From assembly GCF_000721605.1 (NCBI RefSeq), contig NZ_JOIZ01000005.1, positions 747,586 through 811,585 on the forward strand: 64,000 nt of DNA, written 5' to 3'. Below the pieces are notes generated by a model that was not told the DNA's origin, made no database searches, and saw only the letters and a program-made list of their open reading frames with translations. The translations under genes were made by a program, and so were the position numbers. This document shows, piece by piece, positions 23,607 through 31,968 of this stretch. Position 1 is the first letter of the stretch, and every line of letters starts with the position of its first letter. The DNA is from Streptomyces sp. NRRL S-37. GTDB lineage: Bacteria; Actinomycetota; Actinomycetes; Streptomycetales; Streptomycetaceae.

Positions 23607-23626
23607 AGCCAGTCGGGAGCCCCCGC

Positions 23627-24985
23627 ATGTCCCCCGAACTCCTCTCGATCCTCGTCCTGGCGGTGGTGTTCGTCATCGCCACCACCCGCTCCGTCAACAT
23701 GGGCGCGCTGGCCTTCGCCGCCGCCTTCGGGGTCGGCACGCTCGTCGCCGACCTCGACGCGGACGGCGTCTTCGCCGGTTTCCCCGGCGATCTGTTCGTC
23801 GTCCTGGTCGGCGTCACGTATCTGTTCGCCATCGCCCGCGCCAACGGCACCACCGACTGGCTGGTGCACGCCGCCGTCCGGCTGGTGCGGGGGCGGGTCG
23901 CGCTGATCCCCTGGGTGATGTTCGCGCTCACCGGCGCGCTCACCGCGATCGGCGCGGTCAGCCCGGCCGCGGTCGCGATCGTCGCGCCGATCGCGCTGAG
24001 CTTCGCCGCCCGGTACGGCATCAGCCCGCTGCTGATGGGCGCGATGGTGGTGCACGGCGCGCAGGCCGGCGGCTTCTCCCCGATCAGCATCTACGGCTCG
24101 ATCGTCAACGGCATCGTCGAGCGGGAGAAGCTCCCCGGCAGCGAGATCACCCTGTTCCTCGCCTCGCTGCTGGCGAACCTCGTCATCGCGGCGGTCGTGT
24201 TCGTCGTCTGCGGCGGGCCGAGGCTGTGGAGCCAGGGGGCCGTGACCGAGGAGCGCGGGAGCGGCGCGGAGGACGGCGGCGGCTCCGGTGCCACGACCGG
24301 CACCGGCAAGGACAGCGGCGGCGGCACCCGTACCGCCCCCGCCCTCACCGCCGTGGCCACCCGCCCCGGCGCCCCCGCCGCCGTACCGCTCACCGCTCCC
24401 GTCCTCGCCACCCTCGTCGCCCTGGCCGCCCTCGTCGTCGCCGTCCTCGGCTTCGACCTGGACGCCGGTCTCACCGCGATCACCCTCGCCGTCGTGCTGA
24501 GCACCGCCTGGCCGGACGACAGCCGCAGGGCGGTCTCCGAGATCGCCTGGCCCACGGTGCTGCTGATCTGCGGTGTGCTCACCTACGTCGGGGTGCTGGA
24601 CGAGATGGGCACCATCACCTGGGCCGGTGAGGGCGTCGGCGGCATCGGCGTCCCGCTGCTCGCCGCGGTGCTGCTCTGCTACATCGGTGCGATCGTGTCG
24701 GCGTTCGCCTCCTCCGTCGGCATCATGGGCGCGCTGATCCCGCTGGCCGTACCGTTCCTGGCGCAGGGTGAGATCGGGGCCGTCGGCATGGTGGCCGCCC
24801 TCGCGGTGTCCGCGACGGTCGTCGACGTCAGCCCGTTCTCCACGAACGGCGCGCTGGTGCTGGCCGCCGCGCCGGACGTCGACCGCGAGCGGTTCTTCCG
24901 GCAGCTGATGACGTACGGCGGGATCGTCGTCGCGGCGGTCCCGGCGGTGGTGTGGCTGGTGATGGTCGTGCCCGGGTGGGGGTAG
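23627..24985 (+). CDS. matC: MatC-type dicarboxylate (malonate) permease, SLC13-like
   Basis: The 452-residue integral membrane protein has about 11 hydrophobic segments in two halves separated by a Gly/Thr/Ser-rich cytoplasmic loop (about 205-240). MatC/ion-transporter features include TGALTAIGAVSPAAVAIVAPIAL, HGAQAGGFSPISIYGSIVNGI and the repeat-like VSPFSTNGALVLAAAP near the end. It should import malonate or a related dicarboxylate. GGGAG precedes the ATG. The operon continues with malonyl-CoA synthetase 79 bases downstream, which is the main reason for assigning malonate. Confidence 0.82.
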   Translation: MSPELLSILVLAVVFVIATTRSVNMGALAFAAAFGVGTLVADLDADGVFAGFPGDLFVVLVGVTYLFAIARANGTTDWLVHAAVRLVRGRVALIPWVMFALTGALTAIGAVSPAAVAIVAPIALSFAARYGISPLLMGAMVVHGAQAGGFSPISIYGSIVNGIVEREKLPGSEITLFLASLLANLVIAAVVFVVCGGPRLWSQGAVTEERGSGAEDGGGSGATTGTGKDSGGGTRTAPALTAVATRPGAPAAVPLTAPVLATLVALAALVVAVLGFDLDAGLTAITLAVVLSTAWPDDSRRAVSEIAWPTVLLICGVLTYVGVLDEMGTITWAGEGVGGIGVPLLAAVLLCYIGAIVSAFASSVGIMGALIPLAVPFLAQGEIGAVGMVAALAVSATVVDVSPFSTNGALVLAAAPDVDRERFFRQLMTYGGIVVAAVPAVVWLVMVVPGWG

Positions 24986-25064
24986 GTCCCGGGTGGGGCG
25001 AGCACCTGGCAGCCTTCACCACGACAGCCGGTCAAGTACGACAGCTAGTTAAGGAGTACGACGC

Positions 25065-26516
25065 GTGTCCTCTCTCTTCCCGGCCCTGACCGACGGCCCG
25101 GCCGCCGACCGGCCCGCCCTGCGCTTCGGCGAGCGCTCACTGACGTACGGGGAGCTCGCCTCGGCGGCCGGCGCGGTGGCCGGGGAGCTGGCGGGGGCGC
25201 GCCGGGTCGCCGTCTGGGCCACGCCGGCGCTGGAGACGGCGGTCGCGGTCACGGCGGCGCTGGCCGCCGGGGTGACCGTCGTCCCGCTCAACCCGAAGTC
25301 GGGCGGGAAGGAGCTCGGCCACATCCTGACCGACAGCGCCCCGGACCTGGTGCTCACCGCGCCCGGCGAGGAACTCCCCGCCCCGCTGGGCGACCTGCCC
25401 CGCGTCGACGTGGACCCGGCGGCGCGCGGCGCCCTCCCCGACGACCGCGAGCGGGACCCGGAGGACCCCGCCCTGATCGTCTACACCTCCGGCACCACCG
25501 GCCCGCCCAAGGGCGCCGTCATCCCCCGCCGCGCGATCGCCGCCACCCTGGACGCCCTCGCCGACGCCTGGCGGTGGACCGGCGAGGACGTGCTGGTGCA
25601 CGGGCTGCCGCTGTTCCATGTGCACGGCCTCGTCCTCGGCACCCTCGGCCCGCTGCGCCGCGGCGGAAGCGTCCGGCACCTGGGCAGGTTCACCCCCGAG
25701 GGCGTGACGCGCGAGCTGAGCGGCGGCGCGACCATGCTGTTCGGGGTGCCGACGATGTACCACCGCCTCGCGGAGGCGCTGCCCGGCGAACCCGAGCTGG
25801 TGAAGGCGCTGGCCGGGGCGCGGCTGCTGGTGTCGGGGTCGGCCGCGCTGCCGGTGCACGACCACGAGCGGATCGCGGCGGCGACCGGGCGCCGGGTCAT
25901 CGAGCGGTACGGCATGACGGAGACCCTGATGAACACCGCCGTACGGGCGGACGGCGAGGCCCGGCCCGGCACGGTGGGCGTGCCGTTGCCGGGCGTGGAG
26001 CTGCGGCTGGTGGAGGAGGACGGGTCGCCGGTCACGTCGTACGACGGGGAGACGGTCGGCGAGATCCAGGTGCGCGGGCCGAACCTGTTCACGGAGTACC
26101 TGAACCGGCCGGACGCGACGGCCGCCGCGTTCACGGCCGACGGCTGGTTCCGCACCGGGGACATGGCGGTGCGCGACCCCGACGGGTACGTCCGGATCGT
26201 CGGCCGCAAGGCCACCGACCTGATCAAGAGCGGCGGGTACAAGATCGGCGCGGGTGAGATCGAGAACGCGCTGCTGGAGCATCCGGGGGTGCGGGAGGCC
26301 GCGGTCACCGGGGAGCCGGACGCCGATCTGGGCGAGCGGATCGTGGCGTGGGTGGTGCCGGCCGATCCGCAGTCCCCGCCCGGCCTGGAGGAGCTGGCCG
26401 GCCATGTCGCCGGGCGCCTCGCCCCGCACAAGCGGCCGCGCGTGGTCCACCACCTCGACGCCCTCCCCCGCAACGACATGGGGAAGATCATGAAGCGGGC
26501 GCTGTCCCGTGGCTGA
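25065..26516 (+). CDS. matB: Malonyl-CoA synthetase (acyl-CoA ligase)
   Basis: The 483-residue AMP-forming ligase should activate malonate (and often methylmalonate) to the CoA thioester, feeding fatty acid and polyketide extender pools. Landmarks are the P-loop IVYTSGTTGPPKGAVI (about 142-157), GLPLFHVHGL, YGMTETLM, WFRTGDMAV, GRKATDLIKSGGYKIGAGEIE and the C-terminal catalytic Lys in NDMGKIMKRAL. The 483-residue length fits MatB rather than longer acetyl-CoA synthetases. The GTG start has AAGGAG 8 bases upstream. It follows the permease and overlaps the carboxyltransferase gene by 8 bases. Confidence 0.9.
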   Translation: MSSLFPALTDGPAADRPALRFGERSLTYGELASAAGAVAGELAGARRVAVWATPALETAVAVTAALAAGVTVVPLNPKSGGKELGHILTDSAPDLVLTAPGEELPAPLGDLPRVDVDPAARGALPDDRERDPEDPALIVYTSGTTGPPKGAVIPRRAIAATLDALADAWRWTGEDVLVHGLPLFHVHGLVLGTLGPLRRGGSVRHLGRFTPEGVTRELSGGATMLFGVPTMYHRLAEALPGEPELVKALAGARLLVSGSAALPVHDHERIAAATGRRVIERYGMTETLMNTAVRADGEARPGTVGVPLPGVELRLVEEDGSPVTSYDGETVGEIQVRGPNLFTEYLNRPDATAAAFTADGWFRTGDMAVRDPDGYVRIVGRKATDLIKSGGYKIGAGEIENALLEHPGVREAAVTGEPDADLGERIVAWVVPADPQSPPGLEELAGHVAGRLAPHKRPRVVHHLDALPRNDMGKIMKRALSRG

Positions 26517-27858
26517 CCGGCTGTCCGCGCGGGAGGCCGTCGCCCTCCTCGCGGACGACTTCACCGAACTCGGCCACCCCACGAGGAAACCGTCCCCCGA
26601 CGGCCCGCTCGGCTGGCCCGGTTACGGCGCCGCCCGCGCCCGTGCCGCCGAGCGCACCGGCGAGCGGGAGTCCGTGGTCTGCGGCACCGCGAGCGTCGAG
26701 GGCACCCGGGCGGTCGTCGTCGCCTTCGAGTTCGGGTTCCTCGGCGGCTCGCTCGGCGAGCGCACCGGCGACCGGCTGGTGGCGGCGTACGCCCATGCCC
26801 GCGCCCACCGGCTGCCGGTGGTGCCGCTGGTCGCCACCGGCGGCAGCAGGATGCAGGAGGGCATGCTCGCGCTCACCCAGCTCCAGCGGGTGGCGCGGGA
26901 GTCGGCGCTCACGCGGGAGGCCGGGCTGCCGCAGATCGCGGTGGTGCGGGATCCGACGACCGGCGGCGGCTGGGCCACCCTGGGCGCGGGCGCCGACGTG
27001 GTCCTCGCCCTGCCCGGCGCGCAGGTCGGCTTCGCCGGCTCACGGGTGCGGCCGGCGGACGCGGACCCGGCGGCGTACACGGCCGAGGCGCAGGTGGCGG
27101 CGGGCGCGGCGGACGCCCTGGTCCGGCCGGAGGAGCTGCGCGGGACGCTGGGCCGCTGGCTGCGGCTGCTGACCCGGCCCTCCTCCGCGCCGGTCCCGCC
27201 GCCGCCCGCGCTGGGCAGGGCGGACCTCCCGGCCACCGGCTGGGACGCCGTCCGCCGGGCCCGCGCGCCCGAACGCCCGCGCGCCACCGCCTACCTGGAC
27301 GCCTTCCTCACCTCCCGCGTCACCATCAGCGGCGACCGCTGCGGCGGCACGGACCCGGACGGCATGCTGTGCGGCTTCGGCGAGCACCAGGGCCGTACGG
27401 TCGCCTACGCGGCGCAGACCGGGGCGGCGACCCGGCCCGCCGGGTACCGCACCGCCGCCCGGCTGGTCCGGCTCGCGGACCGGCTCGGCATCCCGGTGCT
27501 GACGCTGGTGGACACGCCGGGCGCGGCGAACGACGCGGAGGCGGAGCGGCAGGGCGCGGGGCCCGCCATCGCCGACCTGTTCGGCGCCGTGGCCGCCGCC
27601 CGTACGCCGGTCACCACGCTGGTCGTCGGCGAGGGCGGCTCCGGCGGCGCGCTGGCGCTCGCGGCCCCCGGCAACACCTGGGCCACTCCGGACAGTTACT
27701 TCTCGGTGATCGCCCCGGAACTCGCGGCGGCCATCCTCAAACGGCCCCCGGAGGAGGTGGAGAGCACCGCGGACCGGCTCCGCGTCCGCCCACAGGACCT
27801 GGTGGAGCTGGGGGTGGTCCGGGGGATCGTGGAACCGGCCGTCGGACCAGCGACCTGA
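26509..27858 (+). CDS. Fused carboxyltransferase (AccD/AccA-like)
   Basis: The 449-residue protein contains two crotonase-like carboxyltransferase halves: residues about 35-185 (VPLVATGGSRMQEGMLAL, RDPTTGGGWATLGAGADV) and about 250-440 (GISGD-like TISGDRCGG, LTLVDTPGA, VGEGGSGGALALA, PDSYFSVIAPELAAAILK). Both oxyanion-hole Gly pairs are intact, so it is probably an active acyl-CoA or acyl-thioester carboxyltransferase. No biotin carboxylase or biotin carrier gene is nearby. The start GTG overlaps the end of matB, so the two are co-translated. A role in interconverting malonyl and acetyl thioesters is plausible, but the acceptor is unknown. Confidence 0.82.
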   Translation: MADRLSAREAVALLADDFTELGHPTRKPSPDGPLGWPGYGAARARAAERTGERESVVCGTASVEGTRAVVVAFEFGFLGGSLGERTGDRLVAAYAHARAHRLPVVPLVATGGSRMQEGMLALTQLQRVARESALTREAGLPQIAVVRDPTTGGGWATLGAGADVVLALPGAQVGFAGSRVRPADADPAAYTAEAQVAAGAADALVRPEELRGTLGRWLRLLTRPSSAPVPPPPALGRADLPATGWDAVRRARAPERPRATAYLDAFLTSRVTISGDRCGGTDPDGMLCGFGEHQGRTVAYAAQTGAATRPAGYRTAARLVRLADRLGIPVLTLVDTPGAANDAEAERQGAGPAIADLFGAVAAARTPVTTLVVGEGGSGGALALAAPGNTWATPDSYFSVIAPELAAAILKRPPEEVESTADRLRVRPQDLVELGVVRGIVEPAVGPAT

Positions 27859-28044
27859 CCGGCCGCCGGACCAGTGGCCCGACCGACCGCCGACCCGGCC
27901 GCCCGCCCCCTCGCGGCCGAGAGACCCGTTCGGCGGCCCCCCGCCCGGCCCCCCAGGAAAGGCGCCCGCCCCGTCCGTCGCGCACGATGCCTGAGAGGTC
28001 CGCCGCCCGGCGGGCCGCTGGGTGCGCACTCGGGAGGATCCGCC

Positions 28045-29082
28045 GTGACCGCCAGTCTGGAGCAGCTGCGCCGCTGCCACATCGCCGTCGACCTGGGGGC
28101 GGCCCGCACCCGGGTGTATGTCAAGGGCGCCGGACTCGTCGTCGACCAGCCGTCCACCGCCGCCGTGAACACCCGTACCGGAGCGCTGATGGCGGTCGGT
28201 GAGTTCGCGGAGAGGATGACGGGCCGTACGCCGGACTACATCCACGTCGTCCGTCCCGTCTCCGGCGGCACGGTCGTCGACATCGAGATGGCGCAGCGCA
28301 TGCTGCGGCAGCTCATCGGGGACAAGATGCGCCGCACGCTGCGCCGCAGGCCCCGGCTGCGGGCCGCGGCCTGCGTCCCGCACGACGCCGATCCGCTCGC
28401 CCAGCGCGCCGCGATCGAGACGCTGGTCGGTCTCGGCGCCCGCCGGGTGGAGCTGGTCGACACGCTCATCGCCGCCGCCGTCGGCTGCGGCCTGCCGGTG
28501 GAGCGGCCCGAGGCCACCATGATCATGGTGTGCGGGGCGGCGGCCACCCAGGTGGCGGTGCTCTCCCTCGGGGCGATCGTGACGGCGGAGCGCGTCCCCG
28601 TCGGCGGGGAGGCCGTGGACAACGCGATCGTGCAGCACCTGCGCCACCAGCACGAGCTGATGCTGCCGAGCCAGTCCGTACGGCCCCTGCAGCTCGCCCT
28701 GCACGGCACCGGGCTCACCCCGCAGGGCCCGGAGTCGACGGAGATCCACGGGCGGGACGTGGCCACCGGTCTGGCCCGTTCCGTGCGGGTCGACACGGCC
28801 GCCGTGCGGCGGGCCATCCAGACACCGCTCACCGCCGTCCTCGACGGCATCGGCAAGGTGCTGCGGGAGTGCCCGCCGGATCTGGTCGCCGACCTGGTCG
28901 ACCGGGGGATCATGATGGTCGGCGGGAGCGCCCTGCTGCCGGGCTTCGACCAGATGCTGCGTCAGGCGACGGGCATGCCGGTGCACATCGCGGAACGGCC
29001 GGAGCTCTGCGCCGTACAGGGGCTGGGCGAGATGCTGGAGGGCAGGATCGCCCCGATCGTGCTGGACCCGCTGCGCGCCTGA
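28045..29082 (+). CDS. mbl: MreB/Mbl-like actin-family protein
   Basis: The 345-residue protein starts at a GTG with GGGAGGA upstream. Actin-fold motifs are visible: phosphate-1 CHIAVDLGAARTRVYVKG, connect RAAACVPHDADPLAQRAAIE, phosphate-2 EATMIMVCGAAATQVAVLSLG and adenosine IMMVGGSALLPGFDQML. Phosphate-1 lacks the usual Gly-Thr of DLGTAN (here DLGAAR) and phosphate-2 has CGAAAT rather than DIGGGT, so nucleotide binding may be altered. Streptomyces have a canonical MreB and an Mbl with roles in spore wall formation; the divergence and neighbourhood favour Mbl. It follows the malonate operon by 186 bases that hold nothing I recognise beyond GGACCAG-type short repeats. Confidence 0.8.
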   Translation: MTASLEQLRRCHIAVDLGAARTRVYVKGAGLVVDQPSTAAVNTRTGALMAVGEFAERMTGRTPDYIHVVRPVSGGTVVDIEMAQRMLRQLIGDKMRRTLRRRPRLRAAACVPHDADPLAQRAAIETLVGLGARRVELVDTLIAAAVGCGLPVERPEATMIMVCGAAATQVAVLSLGAIVTAERVPVGGEAVDNAIVQHLRHQHELMLPSQSVRPLQLALHGTGLTPQGPESTEIHGRDVATGLARSVRVDTAAVRRAIQTPLTAVLDGIGKVLRECPPDLVADLVDRGIMMVGGSALLPGFDQMLRQATGMPVHIAERPELCAVQGLGEMLEGRIAPIVLDPLRA

Positions 29083-29125
29083 GCCGGGCGGGCACCGGCG
29101 CCGGCGCGGGCTGCCGGGCGGGCCG

Positions 29126-30079
29126 TCAGCGGGGGAACCAGCATCTGATCGTGGTGCCCTCGTCGCCGGTGTGCACGCGCACCAGGGCGGCGATCAGGTT
29201 GACCATCAGCAGGCCGCGTCCGCCGCGCTGGTCGCGGGAGGCGGGACGGCGCCCGGCGAGGGGGTCGGTCATCCGGCCCCGGTCGCGCACCTCGCACAGG
29301 ACGTGGCCGTCCTCGGCCCAGACCCGCAGCACTCCCGAACCGCCGCCGTGCAGCACGCTGTTCGTGGTCAGCTCGGCCGTGGCGAGGGCCAGGTCGTTCA
29401 GGGTGACGCCGGTGAGGCCGAGCCGCCGTCCCTCGTCGGACGCGGCGTGCCGGGCCGAGGGCAGCGAGTCGGCGACGAACGGGAAGGTCATCGCGTCCGC
29501 CACGAGCGGCAGCGGCTCGTTGTAGCGGGCGACGACCGCGTCGGGGTCGTACGCCTCGCTGTCCCGCGCCGGGCGGGCACCGGCCGGGACGACGGTGGGG
29601 TGGGTGGCGTGGGCGTCGGCGAGGACGTGCGCGGGCAGGCGTACGGCGTCGTAGGGGCACAGGATCGTCGCCGTACGGCCCCGGAAGGCGGCGTTGATCA
29701 GCGCCTCGTGCTGGACGCAGGCGGGGTACTCGGCCGCGGAGCGGCCGGCCCAGACGGGCTCGCCGACGATCCGCACCCGCTTCCCGGCCGGCTGGGCGTC
29801 GGCGAAGGCGCGCAGCACGCCGGGGATGATCCGGCCGGGGTTGCGTCCGGCCTCGCGCATGTCGAGGAGGCGGACGGTGTCCGCGTCGTCCCCGAGCGCG
29901 TCCCTGATCAGGCGCAGCCGGTCGCCGGGGACGGCGACCGCCACGGGCTCGCCGGCCGCGAGCCCCTCGCGCACGAAGGGGACGGTGCCCTCCAGGTACT
30001 CCCGGTCGTCCCGGTAGAAGAGGGCGGGGTGGACGAAGGGACCGGTGGGGGCTTCCAGGGGTCCGGCCGCGGCGCTCAT
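29126..30079 (-). CDS. MEDS-domain sensor with RsbW-like ATPase
   Basis: The 317-residue protein joins an N-terminal MEDS domain (about 15-175: HPALFYRDDREYLEGTVPFVREGLAAGEPV, ATILCPYDA) to a C-terminal HATPase_c_2 domain of the anti-sigma kinase type (LGLTGVTLNDLALATAELTTNSVLHGGGSGVLRVW with the N-box, then CEVRDRGRMTDPL and GRGLLMVNLIAA). MEDS domains are thought to sense small molecules or metals. It should act as a soluble anti-sigma or kinase switch. Its start overlaps the stop of the STAS gene by four bases, and a STAS-ANTAR gene is divergent, so this is a partner-switching group. Confidence 0.85.
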   Translation of the reverse strand: MSAAAGPLEAPTGPFVHPALFYRDDREYLEGTVPFVREGLAAGEPVAVAVPGDRLRLIRDALGDDADTVRLLDMREAGRNPGRIIPGVLRAFADAQPAGKRVRIVGEPVWAGRSAAEYPACVQHEALINAAFRGRTATILCPYDAVRLPAHVLADAHATHPTVVPAGARPARDSEAYDPDAVVARYNEPLPLVADAMTFPFVADSLPSARHAASDEGRRLGLTGVTLNDLALATAELTTNSVLHGGGSGVLRVWAEDGHVLCEVRDRGRMTDPLAGRRPASRDQRGGRGLLMVNLIAALVRVHTGDEGTTIRCWFPR

Positions 30080-30432
30080 GACATCGACACCTCGATCGTC
30101 GGCAGGTCGGGCCAGAACAGGTCCAGCACCCGGCTCAGGGCGGGCGGCGGGCGGCGCACCACGAACCTGCGGCCGTCCCCGAGGCGTCCGGCGGCCGCCG
30201 CGAGCGCTCCGGCGCCCGCGACGTCGACGAACGTCACCTCGGACAGTTCCAGGTAGTACACGGCCTCACCTTCGCGCACCGCCTGCTCCAGCACGCGCTC
30301 CCAGATCGTATGCGTGGCCAGGCCGATCTCCCCGGCCGCGCGGACACCGCGGCCGCCCGCCAGCGGGCGCACCGTCAGACAGGGTGCCGGGGTCCCGGGC
30401 CCGTACGACGTCCGGTGGTGATCACCCAACAC
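30076..30432 (-). CDS. STAS-domain anti-sigma factor antagonist
   Basis: The 118-residue protein has the STAS core (LTVRPLAGGRGVRAAGEIGLATHTIWERVLEQAV, YYLELSEVTFVDVAGAGALAAAA, FVVRRPPPALSRVLDLF). The usual phosphorylatable Ser/Thr in the DxSG loop reads VDVAGAG, so the phosphosite is Ala here and the protein may be constitutively active or not regulated by phosphorylation. The start is uncertain: GTG at 30432, 30444 or 30459 are all possible, and 30432 follows GGGGAGACGG. It is coupled (ATGA) to the MEDS/ATPase gene, its presumed partner. Confidence 0.75.
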   Translation of the reverse strand: MLGDHHRTSYGPGTPAPCLTVRPLAGGRGVRAAGEIGLATHTIWERVLEQAVREGEAVYYLELSEVTFVDVAGAGALAAAAGRLGDGRRFVVRRPPPALSRVLDLFWPDLPTIEVSMS

Positions 30433-30630
30433 CCGTCTCCCCACGCTCCCGGCCTTCACGTACCCCGCCGGTTCCCGGCCATTCCCCGGCACGGTGTGTA
30501 GCACGCCGCGGGCGGGGCAGGCGCACCCGCAGCGCAGCCGGGACCGTGCGCAGCCTACCGCTCCGGTGCCGGCGTCGGCCGGACTCACCCGAAACGCCCC
30601 GACCACCCACGAGCACCACAAGGCGGTGAC

Positions 30631-31311
30631 ATGTCCTCCGCGGCATCACTCCCTCCCCCGGGAAGGCTGAACACCTTGGTCATCGGCGGTCGCACGGACG
30701 CGGACCGGGCGCTGCTCACCCCGCGCGGCGAGCTGGTCCGCGGATGTGCCCAGGCCCTGGCCGAGAAGCTGGCCGGGCTGCCCGCCGGCACGGCCCGGGT
30801 CGACGTGGACATGAGCGGCGTGTACTTCATGGACACGGCGGGGCTGGATTTCCTGGAGGTGCTGCGCGACCACGGCCGGCGGTGGTCGGTGCCGGTCACG
30901 GCCACCCGCTGGAACGGCCAGCCGCGCCGCATCCTGGAACTCGCCGGCTTCGACACCGCGGACCCGCTGCGCTCCCCGGCACCGGAGGGCACGCCGTCGC
31001 GGACCGTCTCGGCGGTGGCGCTGGAGCGGGAGGAGCGGCTGCACCTGCTCCGGGAGGAGGTCGAGCAGTTGCGGCAGGCGATCGCCTCCCGCCCGGTGAT
31101 CGACCAGGCCCGCGGCATCCTGATGGCGACGTGCGGCTGCACCCCGGACGAGGCGTGGCACCTTCTGCGGGAGGTGTCCCAGCTCTCCAACACCAAGCTC
31201 CGCACGGTCGCGGAGGCGCTCACCGCCGGTACGGGGGCCGAGGGCGCCGCCCCGCCCGAGGAGGTCCGCGCCGCCCTGTCCAAGGTCCTGGCCCGCCGCT
31301 CGGCACGGTGA
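30631..31311 (+). CDS. STAS-ANTAR fusion regulator
   Basis: The 226-residue protein has a STAS domain (about 12-115: ELVRGCAQALAEKLAGL, VDVDMSGVYFMDTAGLDFLEVLRDHG) followed by a short coiled coil (REERLHLLREEVEQLRQAI) and an ANTAR RNA-binding domain (about 145-200: RPVIDQARGILMATCGCTPDEAWHLLREVSQLSNTKLRTVAEAL). ANTAR proteins promote antitermination at paired hairpins. The STAS loop is FMDTAGLD, with Thr in the usual phosphosite position. The combination could link partner switching to transcript elongation. It is divergent from the STAS/MEDS pair, 198 bases between starts. GGCGGTG-type purines precede the ATG. Confidence 0.88.
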   Translation: MSSAASLPPPGRLNTLVIGGRTDADRALLTPRGELVRGCAQALAEKLAGLPAGTARVDVDMSGVYFMDTAGLDFLEVLRDHGRRWSVPVTATRWNGQPRRILELAGFDTADPLRSPAPEGTPSRTVSAVALEREERLHLLREEVEQLRQAIASRPVIDQARGILMATCGCTPDEAWHLLREVSQLSNTKLRTVAEALTAGTGAEGAAPPEEVRAALSKVLARRSAR

Positions 31312-31377
31312 CACCGGCCCCGCGCGGGGTACCCGGCGACGGACCGACCACCGGCCCCGCGATCGGGAGGCAGCACC

Positions 31378-31542
31378 ATGAGCGAGCTGAGCGAGCACAC
31401 TCCGTCCCAGGCCGAGGGCGACCGGGACGACGACGAGTGGACCACCCCCGAGATCCCGCACTCCACCCCGTCCCAGGCGGAGGGCGAACGCGACCCGTCG
31501 GACGCGCCGGCCTCGTCCGACGGCGCCGCCGAGAACGGGTGA
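31378..31542 (+). CDS. Small acidic protein with a duplicated motif
   Basis: This 54-residue gene has an excellent GGGAGG ribosome site 7 bases before its ATG. The product is strongly acidic and contains two near-identical units, HTPSQAEGDRD (residues 8-18) and HSTPSQAEGERD (residues 28-39), joined by DDEWTTPEIP. There is no signal peptide, membrane segment or cysteine, and the protein is probably disordered. It follows the STAS-ANTAR gene by 66 bases and may share its transcript. I do not know the family; a small adaptor or stress-related protein is only a guess. Confidence 0.65.
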   Translation: MSELSEHTPSQAEGDRDDDEWTTPEIPHSTPSQAEGERDPSDAPASSDGAAENG

Positions 31543-31560
31543 GCCCGGGGCCCCGCCGCC

Positions 31561-31968
31561 TCAGGCCCGTACGTCCCGCTGCTCCACGTCCTTCAGGACG
31601 GCCGCGACAGTGCCGAAGTCGTTGTCCACATGGAGCACGGTATGGCCGTGGTGGACCGCGGTGGCGCACACCAGAAGATCGATGGCCCCTGCGGAGCGGT
31701 GCTGCCCACGCTGGGTGAGCTTGTACTGGGCTGTGTCCACCCAGCGCCACGCGTTCTTCGGCACCGGCGAGAGCCGGCACAGCGCGTCCAGTTCTTCGGC
31801 GAGTTCGTCGCGGTGCGCCGGGCTGGTGGCCGAGTAGAGGAACTCAGCCCTCGTAGGTTCACAGATATGGAAAACTCCGGCGGCGATATGTCCTTCCCAG
31901 GGCAGGATCGCCCCCGGAGTACGGAACAGATGCCACAGGGCCGAGGCGTCGAGCAGGTACGTGATCAC
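31561..31968 (-). CDS. vapC: VapC-type PIN-domain toxin
   Basis: The 135-residue PIN ribonuclease has the conserved acidic residues: Asp in MITYLLDASALW, Glu in TRAEFLYSA, Asp in AGAIDLLVCATAV and Asp in HVDNDFGTVA. It should cleave RNA when freed from its antitoxin. The GTG start overlaps the stop of the antitoxin gene (GTGA), so the pair is co-translated. This is the first gene of the lower-GC accessory segment that runs to the tRNA genes. Confidence 0.9.
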   Translation of the reverse strand: MITYLLDASALWHLFRTPGAILPWEGHIAAGVFHICEPTRAEFLYSATSPAHRDELAEELDALCRLSPVPKNAWRWVDTAQYKLTQRGQHRSAGAIDLLVCATAVHHGHTVLHVDNDFGTVAAVLKDVEQRDVRA

